NCBI GenBank assembly: GCA_025354985.1
Contig: JANXLU010000062.1
Coordinates: forward strand, 1-64,000
Length of the DNA stretch: 64,000 bases
Direction: 5' to 3'
DNA from: Chloroflexota bacterium
GTDB taxonomy: Bacteria; Chloroflexota; Anaerolineae; J036; Brachytrichaceae
The translations under genes and the position numbers were made by a program. Shown piece after piece: positions 1 through 9,214 of this stretch. The notes under the pieces were generated by a model that saw only the letters and a program-made list of their open reading frames with translations, ran no database searches and was not told the origin of the DNA. The first letter of the stretch is position 1, and each line of letters begins with the position of its first letter.

Positions 1-20
1 TGCCGGGGGTTGCCTTTTTT
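1..20 (+). terminator. Possible right arm of a terminator, cut by the window edge
   Basis: A GC-rich run is followed by six T. This fits the descending arm and U-tract of a plus-strand terminator whose left arm lies before the window. The left arm cannot be seen. Confidence 0.3.
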
Positions 21-21
21 A

Positions 22-94
22 TGACCCCAACGGGATTCGAACCCGTGTTTAAGCCTTGAGAGGGCTTCGTCCTAGGCCTCTAGACGATGGGGCC
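22..94 (-). tRNA. tRNA-Glu (CTC)
   Basis: On the minus strand the 73 bases fold as a tRNA. The acceptor arm is GGCCCCA/TGGGGTC with discriminator A at 22. The anticodon stem AAGCC/GGCTT closes the loop CTCTCAA, giving anticodon CTC (Glu). The T-loop is the usual GGTTCGAATCC type. CCA is not encoded. It lies just upstream of, and divergent from, the membrane protein gene. Confidence 0.93.
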
Positions 95-239
95 GCTTAA
101 TTAGGCAATTTTAGCATGAGGGGCCCGAGCCAATTGGAGAATCTCCAATGCGGTCCCAAACATGAGACAGAAATACTATTGCATTTGGCGCAATTTTTGC
201 CATAATCTCACTAAAGCAATGGTTCATCAGGAAGCGTTC

Positions 240-1592
240 ATGATTGTGGTGCCGGTAAAGCCGGGGCATGACACGGCGTTGGATTGCGCGCTTGCCAATC
301 TCGCCAACCTGGTTGGCGACCCAACTGCATCGCCATTTGCCGCGGTCGATGCCCTGCACTTTTGCCGCTTCGTCGTGCTACCCGCCGGCACGGGCCCGGA
401 TGGGTCGGTGTTTCACAAGAGCCTGATTTTCTCCACGTGTTATGACCCGCCGTTTGACCGTCATCTGGAACTGTTGGTCACGAAATGCAGCGGCGCGCTG
501 AGTGCGGTTCTTGGTCATTGTGTGGGCTGCCAGGACGCTCCCTCGCCCGAAGAACTTCGGGTTTTCCTCACGAACAATCGCACCCGGCCAAATACGTTTT
601 ATGTAGGTGTACACGGCCGCAGCGTGTCTCAATTGCGGGATGAAAGCGCGTTGCGTGAATCGCTCGAGACGTTCATTGATAGCGAAGGCGGTATGACGTT
701 GCGAAACCAGCCCGCGCAAAAAATACGGGCCGCAATCCAAGAGATTGTCAAATCTAGGGCCGATGCATTGGGTTGGGCGGCGCAGCCGGATGCTCCAGAT
801 GGCCTTCTCGCTCGACTTTTGGATGCGCTTCCGGTTATTCTGCGGGTGCTACTTGCCCTGGTCATTATCGCGTTGATCGCACAGGTGGTGGGCTGGCCGA
901 TGCTGTTAATGGTGCTTGTCGGAGCGTTGGTTGTGGCGATCGGCGCCTGGGTGGTGCTCCTGCACCGCCACGAAGCTGATGATCGCGCGCATGACCCCAT
1001 TCTCGGCAGCGGTCCGAATGACAAGAAGTTGGACATCAATCTACGGATCAAACATCTGGCCGAGCTTGAGGATCTGTCGCTTAACAACCAGTTTTCGAGC
1101 CTCAGCGTGGTCAAGCCCGGTGTTTTCCGCCGGCTCACACTTTGGACGGTGCTTACGGCGATCAATTTTGTGGCGCGCTACTTTATTGCCTTTGACCCGA
1201 ACAGCCAGGGTCGGCTGTCAGACATACCGACCATACACTTTGCGCGCTGGATCATGGTCGACAATGGGCGTCGGCTGTTCTTTGAAAGCAATTACACCGG
1301 CAGCTGGGAGCGCTATCTCGGAGATTTTGTCGACAAGGCGGCATCCGGGTTGACTGCGGTTTGGAGCAACACGGTTGGGTTTCCACCCAGCACCGGACTG
1401 GTCGGCGATGGTGCGCGTGATGAACAACCCTTTAAGCGCGTGGCCCGCGTCAGCCAGATTGAAACCCAGGTCTGGTATGCGGCCTATAAGGATCTGACGG
1501 TCAAAAATGTGCTAAACAATCGCGACATCCACCGCGGTCTGTTCGGTTTAATGGACGACGCCGCCACGCGCGCCTGGCTTAACAAACTTTAA
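240..1592 (+). CDS. Unknown membrane protein paired with DyP peroxidase
   Basis: About 450 residues, family not recognised by name. The ATG at 240 is chosen over upstream ATGs because AGGAAG sits five bases before it. Two strongly hydrophobic segments occupy roughly residues 195-245. On either side lie related motifs: LHFCRFVVLP...DRHLELL near residues 39-77 and IHFARWIMVD...GSWERYL near 330-366, the second followed by LTAVWSNTVGFP. This suggests an internal duplication of a small alpha/beta domain around a membrane hairpin. The stop is 18 bases before the DyP gene, so the two are very likely co-transcribed. A role in anchoring or serving the peroxidase is inference only. Confidence 0.75.
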   Translation: MIVVPVKPGHDTALDCALANLANLVGDPTASPFAAVDALHFCRFVVLPAGTGPDGSVFHKSLIFSTCYDPPFDRHLELLVTKCSGALSAVLGHCVGCQDAPSPEELRVFLTNNRTRPNTFYVGVHGRSVSQLRDESALRESLETFIDSEGGMTLRNQPAQKIRAAIQEIVKSRADALGWAAQPDAPDGLLARLLDALPVILRVLLALVIIALIAQVVGWPMLLMVLVGALVVAIGAWVVLLHRHEADDRAHDPILGSGPNDKKLDINLRIKHLAELEDLSLNNQFSSLSVVKPGVFRRLTLWTVLTAINFVARYFIAFDPNSQGRLSDIPTIHFARWIMVDNGRRLFFESNYTGSWERYLGDFVDKAASGLTAVWSNTVGFPPSTGLVGDGARDEQPFKRVARVSQIETQVWYAAYKDLTVKNVLNNRDIHRGLFGLMDDAATRAWLNKL

Positions 1593-1610
1593 TTCCGAAC
1601 CACCCTAACG

Positions 1611-3149
1611 ATGGCAAACACCGAACTCGAACCCGAGGATACCCAAGCGATATTGGCAAGCGGATATGGCCGTCTCCCCCAATCTCGCTTTATCTTTGTC
1701 GCGTTTGCAAATGCCGGCTCGGGTCTGGGTTGGCTGCGCACGGTTATTCCGCATATAACTCTGGCCACGTCGGTCGTGACGGCATCGGCCAGGGCCATCC
1801 CGTTTGACACCGCACTAAACCTGGCCTTTACGTTTCAGGGCCTGCAGATGCTTGGCCTTGATGGTCAGATGCTGGACAACTTTCCCGCCGAGCTGATTGA
1901 AGGCATGACCGCGCCGCATCGGCAGATCATCCTTGGAGACACGGGTGAGAGCAGCCCGGACAACTGGGTTTGGGGCACGCCAAAGACCGGTGAGATTCAT
2001 GCGGCGCTCTTCCTTTATGCGGCAACGGATCAGCTTTTGGAGAAGCAATCGCAGGAACTGGCAGACCAATTTCCCGCGTTTGGCGTGAGTGTGGTTCATC
2101 AACTTGAAACCACGCACCTGACTGAACGGAAGGAACACTTTGGGTTTCGCGATGGGATTTCTCAACCGGAGTTGCGCCCTGGGTTCAACGTGGCGCCTGG
2201 TGATCGCGCCCTTTCGCCGGTGACGCCGACTGCCAATCCCGCAAGCCGAACCACGCCGGATCCAGCGAATGTGAATCCAAACGAGGTGCCCGCCGGTGAG
2301 TTTATTCTTGGATACAAGAACGCATATGACCGCTTTCCAGATTCACCCAGCGGTCACGCAACGCGCGGCAAAACGGCCCGGCTGCCCACCCATGCCCGCC
2401 GAACGACCGAGCAGGACTTTGGCCGGAACGGCACGTACGTGGTGTTTCGCCAGTTGGAACAGCGCGTGTCCGAGTTTTGGAAATTTTCGCTGCAAAACCA
2501 CCCCGGTGCAACAGAAAACCCAAACGACGTGGAGGCAGCCATTCACTGTGCGGCCAAGATGGTTGGCCGGATGCCCAACGGTGTGCCGTTGGCGGGGTCG
2601 CCCGTGCCGAATGGATCGCAGCCGACTGATCTCAACGCGTTTAGCTATCTGCACGATGACCCCGAAGGAAAGGGTTGCCCAATTGGCGCACATATTCGGC
2701 GGTCAAACCCGCGCGACCAATTGGAAGACACCGATGAGCTGCTCGCGCGGCAAATCACAAACCGTCACCGCATTTTGCGGCGCGGTCGCAGCTATGGTCA
2801 GCCAGTTGCAACCACCTTGAACCCGGTTGACATCATCGCCGGACTTGACACAACCACGGCCGCTCAGGAACGCGGGCTGTATTTCATCTGCCTAAACGCA
2901 AATATCCAGCGTCAGTTTGAATTTGTGCAACACACCTGGTGCAACAATCCAAAATTTGAAACGCTATACGACGAGGTTGACGCAGTCGCCGGCGTCGCGG
3001 TGGGCGCGGCCCAGAACATGTTTACGATCCAAGCCGACCCCGTCCGCCAACGTATCGCAAACGTACCGCGGTTTACGCGTGTGCGCGGTGGCGCCTATTT
3101 TTTTATGCCCGGTCTGCTGGCCCTGCAATATCTGACCAGCACACTTTAG
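1611..3149 (+). CDS. DyP-type haem peroxidase
   Basis: A 512-residue dye-decolourising peroxidase family protein, which uses haem and H2O2 to oxidise bulky or phenolic substrates. The GXXDG signature is present (GFRDG, residues 178-182, with Asp181 the distal catalytic acid) within FGFRDGISQPEL. His361 in GAHIRRSNPRD matches the proximal haem ligand. Further family signatures are RRGRSYG and the C-terminal GLYFICLNANIQRQFEF block. No signal peptide is visible. Most DyPs of this length carry the family's extra inserts, here including a Pro/Asn-rich loop near 205-230. It follows the membrane protein by 18 bases. No encapsulin gene is nearby. Confidence 0.92.
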   Translation: MANTELEPEDTQAILASGYGRLPQSRFIFVAFANAGSGLGWLRTVIPHITLATSVVTASARAIPFDTALNLAFTFQGLQMLGLDGQMLDNFPAELIEGMTAPHRQIILGDTGESSPDNWVWGTPKTGEIHAALFLYAATDQLLEKQSQELADQFPAFGVSVVHQLETTHLTERKEHFGFRDGISQPELRPGFNVAPGDRALSPVTPTANPASRTTPDPANVNPNEVPAGEFILGYKNAYDRFPDSPSGHATRGKTARLPTHARRTTEQDFGRNGTYVVFRQLEQRVSEFWKFSLQNHPGATENPNDVEAAIHCAAKMVGRMPNGVPLAGSPVPNGSQPTDLNAFSYLHDDPEGKGCPIGAHIRRSNPRDQLEDTDELLARQITNRHRILRRGRSYGQPVATTLNPVDIIAGLDTTTAAQERGLYFICLNANIQRQFEFVQHTWCNNPKFETLYDEVDAVAGVAVGAAQNMFTIQADPVRQRIANVPRFTRVRGGAYFFMPGLLALQYLTSTL

Positions 3150-3221
3150 GTTGGCGCCATTGAACAAAGGGCCGTCAACAAACCACGTGAGCGAAACCAT
3201 CTAGGACAGGAAACCCGAACC

Positions 3222-3809
3222 ATGCCAGCAAAACCACTTGATTTCAAAACCGATATTCTGCCGTTTCTCATCGCTACGATCGGCGAATTTGTCGCACTCT
3301 CGTTCTGGCTGCGGTTCCAAGATTCAGGACAGTTCTGGATAGGTCAGTTGTTACTGTGGATTGGGTTTCTGGTTGAGCGCAGCGCGGTGATCTTGTGGTT
3401 AAAGTATGTGAATGGCGCGGATGATCCGGGGTCCATCGCCGGATCATCCACCGGACAAATCATTACCGCGGTGGTGGTGATGACCATCATCGAGATCATC
3501 ATTTGGGCGGTGTGGCTTCGCGTTGCCGATGGCGTGGGCATCCTCGCCGGTCTGGCAGCGCTTGCAGTCATGATCCACGGGCTGCACAGCATCGAAATGG
3601 CCATTGTCAAAAAGAAGCCGCTGGGCACGTTCTTTACCAACCCCAATACCATGTTCTTCTCCCTTATGGAGATAGCAGGTGGCACGTTGTGGTTGGTGTT
3701 TGTGCGCGGCGGGAACGACTTGCTGGGCGGCGCCGTTCTGCTGCTGAGTCTTGGCGTTGAGCATGTCATTCAGGGCGCTTCGCTCAAACGCGCACCTGGC
3801 GAGGCCTGA
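3222..3809 (+). CDS. Unknown integral membrane protein
   Basis: 195 residues with about five or six hydrophobic segments filling most of the chain, and short polar loops (for example AIVKKKPLGTFFTNPN). No family recognised. An AGGAAA Shine-Dalgarno precedes the ATG. It follows the DyP gene by 72 bases on the same strand, so it may belong to that transcript. Its stop is one base from the stop of the convergent ftsA, leaving no room for a terminator between them. Confidence 0.75.
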   Translation: MPAKPLDFKTDILPFLIATIGEFVALSFWLRFQDSGQFWIGQLLLWIGFLVERSAVILWLKYVNGADDPGSIAGSSTGQIITAVVVMTIIEIIIWAVWLRVADGVGILAGLAALAVMIHGLHSIEMAIVKKKPLGTFFTNPNTMFFSLMEIAGGTLWLVFVRGGNDLLGGAVLLLSLGVEHVIQGASLKRAPGEA

Positions 3810-3810
3810 G

Positions 3811-5043
3811 CTAGGGGAGCATCTGACGGAGAAACCGGCCGAAGCCATCCAGGCGAATACTGGGCCGGCGGTGCTTGATCGGGCGGGCGGCGTTCTCCTG
3901 CATGCCCCATCTAATCAAACCAACCGCGGTCGAGTATGCGGGCGTGCGTATGGTGTCAACCATGCCCTGGAGTTTGCCGGGCTGTGCGATCCGCGCCGGC
4001 AGACCTGTCACCCGACCGGCCACCTCGCGCAGTCCGCCGAGCTGGGCGCCACCGCCCGTGATCACCACACCCGCCGGTAGGATGCTGTCAAACCCGCTGC
4101 GCTTCAGGTTCTGCATGATCAGCACGAATAGCTCGTCGGCGCGCGCCTCGAGGATTTCTGCCACTTCGCGGCGCTGAACATTCACCCGCTGACCATCCGG
4201 ATACAACGCGCTCACCACCGGGTGATCGGCCGGCAGGGTGTCGGGATTGCAATGACCATATTGCACCTTGAGCTTTTCGCTGGCCTCCATGGGCAAACGC
4301 AGCACCAGGGCAAGATCGCTGGTAAATAAATCTCCGCCGATGTCCAGTGCAGTCGTATGCCACAGCGCACCCTCCAGAAACACGGATATGTCGGTGGTGC
4401 CGCTCCCCAAATCCACGATCATGACGCCCATTTCTTTTTCGGTGGGGGTCAGCACCGCATCCGCGCTGGCCAGTGGCGACAGCACCAAGTCGTTAACACC
4501 TATAGGAACCTGGGCCAATTGCACGGTCTTTACCGTGTTTTGAACCGATGTCATGGCAGCGGTCACCAGGTTGGCCTGCGCTTCCAGCCGGTATCCCAGC
4601 ATGCCGAGCGGGTTGCGAATTCCACCTTGATCATCCACTTTAAAGTGGCGTGGGATGACGTGCAGCACCTCGCGGTTGCTGGGGATCGGCACGGCCTGGG
4701 CGCTCTCCAGACTACGGTTGATGTCGTCCTGGACCACGCCCTGCTCTCCGCGGCCAATTGCAACAGCACCGTGTGTGTTCTGGCTGTTCACGTGGCTCCC
4801 GCTCAGGCTCACCACCGCGCGCATGATCTTGGTTGCGCTGGTGTGTTCGGCCAGATTGATTGACTCGCGAATGGCGCGCGCTGCCTCGTTTACGTCGACG
4901 ATCTGACCGCGCTTGATCCCGCGTGATGGCACCACGCCCACGCCCAACACTGAAAACTCACCGTTGCCAAAATCCTGCGCGACCAGTGAAACTACCTTTG
5001 AGCTTCCAATGTCAATCGCGTTGATCGTCTTCGTTTCTGCCAT
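3811..5043 (-). CDS. ftsA: Cell division protein FtsA
   Basis: A 410-residue actin-like ATPase that tethers FtsZ to the membrane and recruits later divisome proteins. The phosphate-1 motif is IDIGSSK (10-16), phosphate-2 is DLGSGTTDIS (211-220), and the adenosine motif is VVITGGGAQLGGL (326-338). The SHVNSQNTHG segment belongs to the 1C domain. The chain ends in an amphipathic helix rich in Arg, Phe and Leu (about 394-409), as expected for the membrane-targeting sequence. It is the last gene of the dcw operon. ftsZ, which usually follows, is absent, and the next gene is convergent. Confidence 0.96.
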   Translation of the reverse strand: MAETKTINAIDIGSSKVVSLVAQDFGNGEFSVLGVGVVPSRGIKRGQIVDVNEAARAIRESINLAEHTSATKIMRAVVSLSGSHVNSQNTHGAVAIGRGEQGVVQDDINRSLESAQAVPIPSNREVLHVIPRHFKVDDQGGIRNPLGMLGYRLEAQANLVTAAMTSVQNTVKTVQLAQVPIGVNDLVLSPLASADAVLTPTEKEMGVMIVDLGSGTTDISVFLEGALWHTTALDIGGDLFTSDLALVLRLPMEASEKLKVQYGHCNPDTLPADHPVVSALYPDGQRVNVQRREVAEILEARADELFVLIMQNLKRSGFDSILPAGVVITGGGAQLGGLREVAGRVTGLPARIAQPGKLQGMVDTIRTPAYSTAVGLIRWGMQENAARPIKHRRPSIRLDGFGRFLRQMLP

Positions 5044-5049
5044 GTAATG

Positions 5050-5874
5050 TCATTCTACGTAGAACGGTGCTTCCAAAAATCGAACGTCAATTATCCGGGG
5101 ATATTTCCCCTTGGACGCTAGGGCGGCTCGCATTTGCTCGGCCAGGGCGATCTTGGCGGCCATAGCCCCGTCGCGCTCGGCCACACCCAGCCGCACGCGC
5201 TGGTTTCTGGGTGCCTGAAGTAAGGTAATGCCCGCCTCCTTGCTCCAAATCATTTCGGATTTTGCAGCGTCGGCGTTCATCGCGATTTCGGTTAGTGCGC
5301 GCACGGCAAATCTGGGCAACTGCGCGCCAAAATCAAGTTGGCTGGCTGGGTCTTCCACCTGCAACGTTATGGCTGCTGGCATATCTTCGTAAGCGCGTTG
5401 CACGCGACCCTCGCGATCAATCCACATATTTCCGGTGGATGCCTTAAACAGCGCGAGCGGTGGCGCGGGCTGAATAACAATAGTGCACGCCGGGCCGGGA
5501 TCCACCATGCAGCTAATTTGCGACTTTTCCACACCTGGCACGGTGCGCACCCGATCGGCGGCTTCCTGAAGCATGTTCGGGCTGACGTTGAGCATCAGCA
5601 CATGCTGACCGGTGAGCCCGGCCGCTTGCTGTATCTGGCCGACACTGACACCGCCATTTCCAAGCACGTTGACCTCGCGCACGGCAAAGCGATCACTCAT
5701 CAAGTAGCGGGAGCCAAAGTAGAGCGCCGCGATCAGACCCAGCAGCACCAGCAGCTGGATCCGCGCGCGACGGCTGATCAAGGGCGGACCGTCGTCCAAA
5801 CGGCTGCGTCCATAGGCCGTGGCAACATCAAAGCGATTGCGGGAGTTAGTTCTGCGGGGGCGTTGCGCTCTCAT
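5050..5874 (-). CDS. ftsQ: Cell division protein FtsQ/DivIB
   Basis: A 274-residue bitopic divisome protein. A basic cytoplasmic tail (1-38, many Arg) is followed by one membrane helix at about 40-58. A POTRA-like domain starts at about 63 (FAVREVNVLGNGGVSVGQIQQ) and leads into an FtsQ beta domain with IDREGRVQRAY. In E. coli FtsQ links FtsA-side proteins to FtsB/FtsL. Its 5' end overlaps the ddl 3' end by 29 bases, and ftsA starts six bases after its stop. The order ddl-ftsQ-ftsA is the conserved one. Confidence 0.88.
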   Translation of the reverse strand: MRAQRPRRTNSRNRFDVATAYGRSRLDDGPPLISRRARIQLLVLLGLIAALYFGSRYLMSDRFAVREVNVLGNGGVSVGQIQQAAGLTGQHVLMLNVSPNMLQEAADRVRTVPGVEKSQISCMVDPGPACTIVIQPAPPLALFKASTGNMWIDREGRVQRAYEDMPAAITLQVEDPASQLDFGAQLPRFAVRALTEIAMNADAAKSEMIWSKEAGITLLQAPRNQRVRLGVAERDGAMAAKIALAEQMRAALASKGKYPRIIDVRFLEAPFYVE

Positions 5875-6847
5875 AGGCTAATTCAATTAGTTTGTCCAAC
5901 AGTGATGGATACGCCAAACCACTGGCGGCAAACAACTTTGGATACATGGAAATCTCGGTAAAACCCGGGATCGTATTGATTTCGTTGATATAGATTTCGC
6001 CGGTCGCACCGTTCATGAGCAAGTCAACCCTGGCCATCCCCCGGGCCTCGGCCAGGATTGCGACTTCGATTGCGGTCTCCTGAATCAAAACAACTAGGGC
6101 GTCTGGAATTGGCGCCGGGATAATCAGCTCGCTGGCTTCCGCGCCCTTGTCGAGATATTTGGCGGCGTAGGTGTAAAACTCGCGCTTGGGTTTGATTTCT
6201 CCCACGGCGCTCGCGATCTTCTCGTCGTTGCCAAGCACACTGACCTCAAGCTCGCGCGCATTTGGGACTGCCCACTCGACCAGCACCTTGTGATCCCACC
6301 TAAACGCCTCTGCAACGGCAGCCGCCAAGTCGTCGGCGCTGCTTACCTTGGTGATGCCCACACTGCTGCCCATATTGGCGGGCTTGACAAAGACGGGCAA
6401 TCCCAGTTTGTCCAGCACCCGGGCTGTGACCGTATTCGGTGTCGTCTTCCATTCTGCCGCGCGCACCACCACGTGCCGCACGCAAGGAAGATCGTGCGCG
6501 CGCATCACGTCCTTAAAGATGACCTTGTCCATGCCGACCGCCGAACCCGCTACACCCGCTCCGACAAACGGAACACCTAGCGCAGTAAGCAGCCCCTGAA
6601 CGCTGCCATCCTCGCCATTTGGGCCATGCAACAGCGGGAACACGCAATCAAATGTTTTGAGCTGATCGAGCGGAATTGCCCAAGCTCCCGCGCGGCTTAT
6701 GAACACGGGCGTCACCTCATATTTGGTGTCATCCAATTGCTCCATCACCGATGACGCGCTCATAATGCTGACGTCATGCTCGCCTGATTTGCCGCCGTAT
6801 AACACGGCAATCCGTTGCCGGCGCGTTGCGGTCCCGGGTGCGGTCAT
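5846..6847 (-). CDS. ddl: D-alanine--D-alanine ligase
   Basis: 333 residues; joins two D-Ala with ATP for the muramyl pentapeptide. The N-terminal lobe has VLYGGKSGEHDVSIMSA, then FPLLHGPNGEDGSVQG. The ATP-grasp lobe has FVKPANMGSSVGITKV and the metal-binding end INEINTIPGFTEISMYPKL. Length is normal for the family. It starts in a four-base overlap with murB (ATGA) and overlaps ftsQ. The His-containing LLHGPNGEDG loop and the Tyr/Ser residues are as in D-Ala-D-Ala enzymes; nothing points to D-Ala-D-Lac specificity. Confidence 0.95.
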   Translation of the reverse strand: MTAPGTATRRQRIAVLYGGKSGEHDVSIMSASSVMEQLDDTKYEVTPVFISRAGAWAIPLDQLKTFDCVFPLLHGPNGEDGSVQGLLTALGVPFVGAGVAGSAVGMDKVIFKDVMRAHDLPCVRHVVVRAAEWKTTPNTVTARVLDKLGLPVFVKPANMGSSVGITKVSSADDLAAAVAEAFRWDHKVLVEWAVPNARELEVSVLGNDEKIASAVGEIKPKREFYTYAAKYLDKGAEASELIIPAPIPDALVVLIQETAIEVAILAEARGMARVDLLMNGATGEIYINEINTIPGFTEISMYPKLFAASGLAYPSLLDKLIELAYESATPPQN

Positions 6848-7809
6848 GATGCGTCACCGCCTTCGATGACCTGTCGGAGCCCGGTCTGTCCATAGGCGCC
6901 ACCTTCCCACGCGCCAACCAGCTCCACTTCGAGCTCAAGCTCGATCTGAAAGCGATCCAGCACGCGTTGCCGGGCGAGTGTTACCAGCGCCATCACATCG
7001 TCGGCCCTGGCCTCACCCGTGTTTAAGAAGAAATTGGCGTGCTTGTCGCTGATCATCGCCCCACCGGATCGGGTTCCCTTCAACGCGCAGGCCTCAATCA
7101 AGCGACCGGCAAAATCGCCCGGTGGATTTTTAAACATGCTGCCGATGGTAGCCCCGGGTGGCTGCGTGGCCTTGCGCTGGGTGGTAAATTCCGCGGCACG
7201 GCGCTCCAGATTGGTGCGGTGGTCGCGCTTTAGGTCAAATAATGCATTTAGTACGATGGGTCGGTCCGCTTGGGATGTGCGCTTAAGCGCGCTCGTACGG
7301 TAATGATAGGCCAGCTGGCGCACGGTCCAGTATGCCGGCTCACCACCACCCCGAGGCAATATCTTTGCCATGTGCAAGTTGCTTGCCACCTCAAGACCAT
7401 GAGCACCTGCGTTTCCAACAACTGCGCCGCCAACCGTTCCAGGTACGCCGATGGCCCATTCCATTCCAGACAGACCGCGCTCAATACAATCGCGCGCAAG
7501 GGTGACCAACGCCACGCCGCTATCGGCTTCGACCCGGGCACTCACCGAACTAACGTTAAACTTTAGTTCCTTGCTGCGATTAATGATCACAAGGCCACGC
7601 ACGCCAGCGTCGGCGACCAGGATATTGGCGCCGCCACCCATGACGAGACAGGGCAATCCTGTCTCGTCTGCACGTTGCACCAGTGCCGCCAGCTCGTCCG
7701 AGGAGCGGGCCTCAATGAGCATGTCCGCCGGCCCGCCAATGCGGCTGGTGGTGTGCCGTGCGAGTGACTCATTTAGTCGGGCGCGCGCCTGCAGTTCTTG
7801 AAATTGCAT
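6844..7809 (-). CDS. murB: UDP-N-acetylenolpyruvoylglucosamine reductase
   Basis: A 321-residue FAD enzyme that reduces the enolpyruvyl group to make UDP-MurNAc. The FAD domain shows HTTSRIGGPADM and LVMGGGANILVAD. The catalytic part shows EWAIGVPGTVGGAVVGNAGAHG, YHYRTSALKR, and the proton-donor Ser in IGSMFKNPPGDFAGRLIE. SGGAMISDKHANFFLN is typical of the type II (short) MurB that lacks the extra Tyr loop. The start lies four bases after the murC stop, and the stop overlaps the ddl start. murC, murB and ddl are consecutive steps supplied from one transcript. Confidence 0.96.
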   Translation of the reverse strand: MQFQELQARARLNESLARHTTSRIGGPADMLIEARSSDELAALVQRADETGLPCLVMGGGANILVADAGVRGLVIINRSKELKFNVSSVSARVEADSGVALVTLARDCIERGLSGMEWAIGVPGTVGGAVVGNAGAHGLEVASNLHMAKILPRGGGEPAYWTVRQLAYHYRTSALKRTSQADRPIVLNALFDLKRDHRTNLERRAAEFTTQRKATQPPGATIGSMFKNPPGDFAGRLIEACALKGTRSGGAMISDKHANFFLNTGEARADDVMALVTLARQRVLDRFQIELELEVELVGAWEGGAYGQTGLRQVIEGGDAS

Positions 7810-7812
7810 GGC

Positions 7813-9198
7813 TTATTGAAGCAACCGATCCAAAACCTGGTTGCCATCTCCAGCGCTCAATGACACCAACACGTCGCCGGGTCCCAAGGTCGCGGTTAGC
7901 AGACCCACGGCATTGTCGATGCTGGCACAACTGCGCACATCCGGATGCTTGATCATGCGGCCGATGCTTATGGGGTTTAACCGATCGCTATCCGCGCCAA
8001 AGTCAGACAGCTTTTCGCGTGCCCCATAGATCGGCAACACCAGCACATGATCGGCCTCGCGAAATGAGCGGGCAAAGTCGTCCATAAGTGCGAGTGTGCG
8101 GCTGTACGTGTGCGGCTGCCACAGCGCCCATATATTGCCGACCGGGTAGCGCGCCCGCGCGCCGCTTAGCGCGGCGCGGATTTTCGCCGGGTTGTGGGCA
8201 TAGTCATCAATGTAACGCACGCCGCGCTTCTCGCCCTTTAGCTCAAACCTGCGCGCGGCGCCGTGATAACCGCCCAGAGATTCAGCGGCAGCATCCAGCG
8301 GAACCCCCGCAAGATCGGCGACGATCAAGGCGGCCATGCTGTTCAGAATATTATGCACGCCAGGCACCCGGAGGCTCACCTCGGCGGATCGGGCATCGAA
8401 AGACTGAAGGCGATAGTCAAACCCACCCAACGGGTTACCCCGGATGTTTCTGGCGCGCCAGGCGCCACGGTCCAGTCCATAGTCGGTAAACGTGATGGAG
8501 TCTTTATGTTCAATTGCCGCCGCAGAACGTGCGCGCTCGGCCACGGTAACCGCGCCAGGGTCATCGGCACACCACACAAGTGCGCCGTCCGAGGGCAACG
8601 AACACGCAAATTGGGTAAAGGCGCCGAGTGTGTCTTCCAAATCGGCAAAAATATCCGGATGGTCAAACTCTGCGTTACATACGACAGCCACGGTTGGCGC
8701 CAGCCGCAGGAACGTTCGATCATATTCGTCGGCCTCAACCACAAATGCTGATCCACTTCCAACGCGTGCGTTGGATGGCAGGGAGGTGGATTGCCCGCCA
8801 ACGATATAGCTGGGGTCCTGACCATGATCAAGCAATATCTTGGCCACCATGTCGGTGGTTGTGGTCTTGCCGTGAGTGCCGGCAATTGCAATCCCAATCT
8901 TGTCTTGCATCAACGCATGCAACAAATCACCACGATGCCATATTTTTAGCCCGCGTCTGCGGGCTTCCACCAGCTCGGGCTCAGCCGGGTTGATCGCGCT
9001 GGATGGCGCGATGGCGTCTACGCCGATTAGGTGTTCAATTGAGTGGCTGGCATGGCATGGAATACCCTCCGCCCGCAGCGCAACAAGCACGGCGCTTTCA
9101 GCCTGATCATCACCGCTGACGTCATAGCCACTGGCGTGCATCAGCCGCGCGATGGCGCTCATGCCCGCGCCGCCGATCCCCATGATATGAACCTTCAT
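7813..9198 (-). CDS. murC: UDP-N-acetylmuramate--L-alanine ligase
   Basis: 461 residues; adds L-Ala to UDP-MurNAc using ATP. The N-terminal Rossmann domain begins HIMGIGGAGMSAIARLM. The P-loop is GTHGKTTTT (107-115). The central domain has VEADEYDRTFLRL and CNAEFDHPDIFADLE. The C-terminal domain has YIDDYAHNPAKIRA and WALWQPHTYSRT. The length and the full set of Mur-ligase signatures are normal. It sits between the CvpA-like gene and murB in the dcw operon. Confidence 0.97.
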   Translation of the reverse strand: MKVHIMGIGGAGMSAIARLMHASGYDVSGDDQAESAVLVALRAEGIPCHASHSIEHLIGVDAIAPSSAINPAEPELVEARRRGLKIWHRGDLLHALMQDKIGIAIAGTHGKTTTTDMVAKILLDHGQDPSYIVGGQSTSLPSNARVGSGSAFVVEADEYDRTFLRLAPTVAVVCNAEFDHPDIFADLEDTLGAFTQFACSLPSDGALVWCADDPGAVTVAERARSAAAIEHKDSITFTDYGLDRGAWRARNIRGNPLGGFDYRLQSFDARSAEVSLRVPGVHNILNSMAALIVADLAGVPLDAAAESLGGYHGAARRFELKGEKRGVRYIDDYAHNPAKIRAALSGARARYPVGNIWALWQPHTYSRTLALMDDFARSFREADHVLVLPIYGAREKLSDFGADSDRLNPISIGRMIKHPDVRSCASIDNAVGLLTATLGPGDVLVSLSAGDGNQVLDRLLQ

Positions 9199-9214
9199 CT
9201 ATGTGGGCACAATC

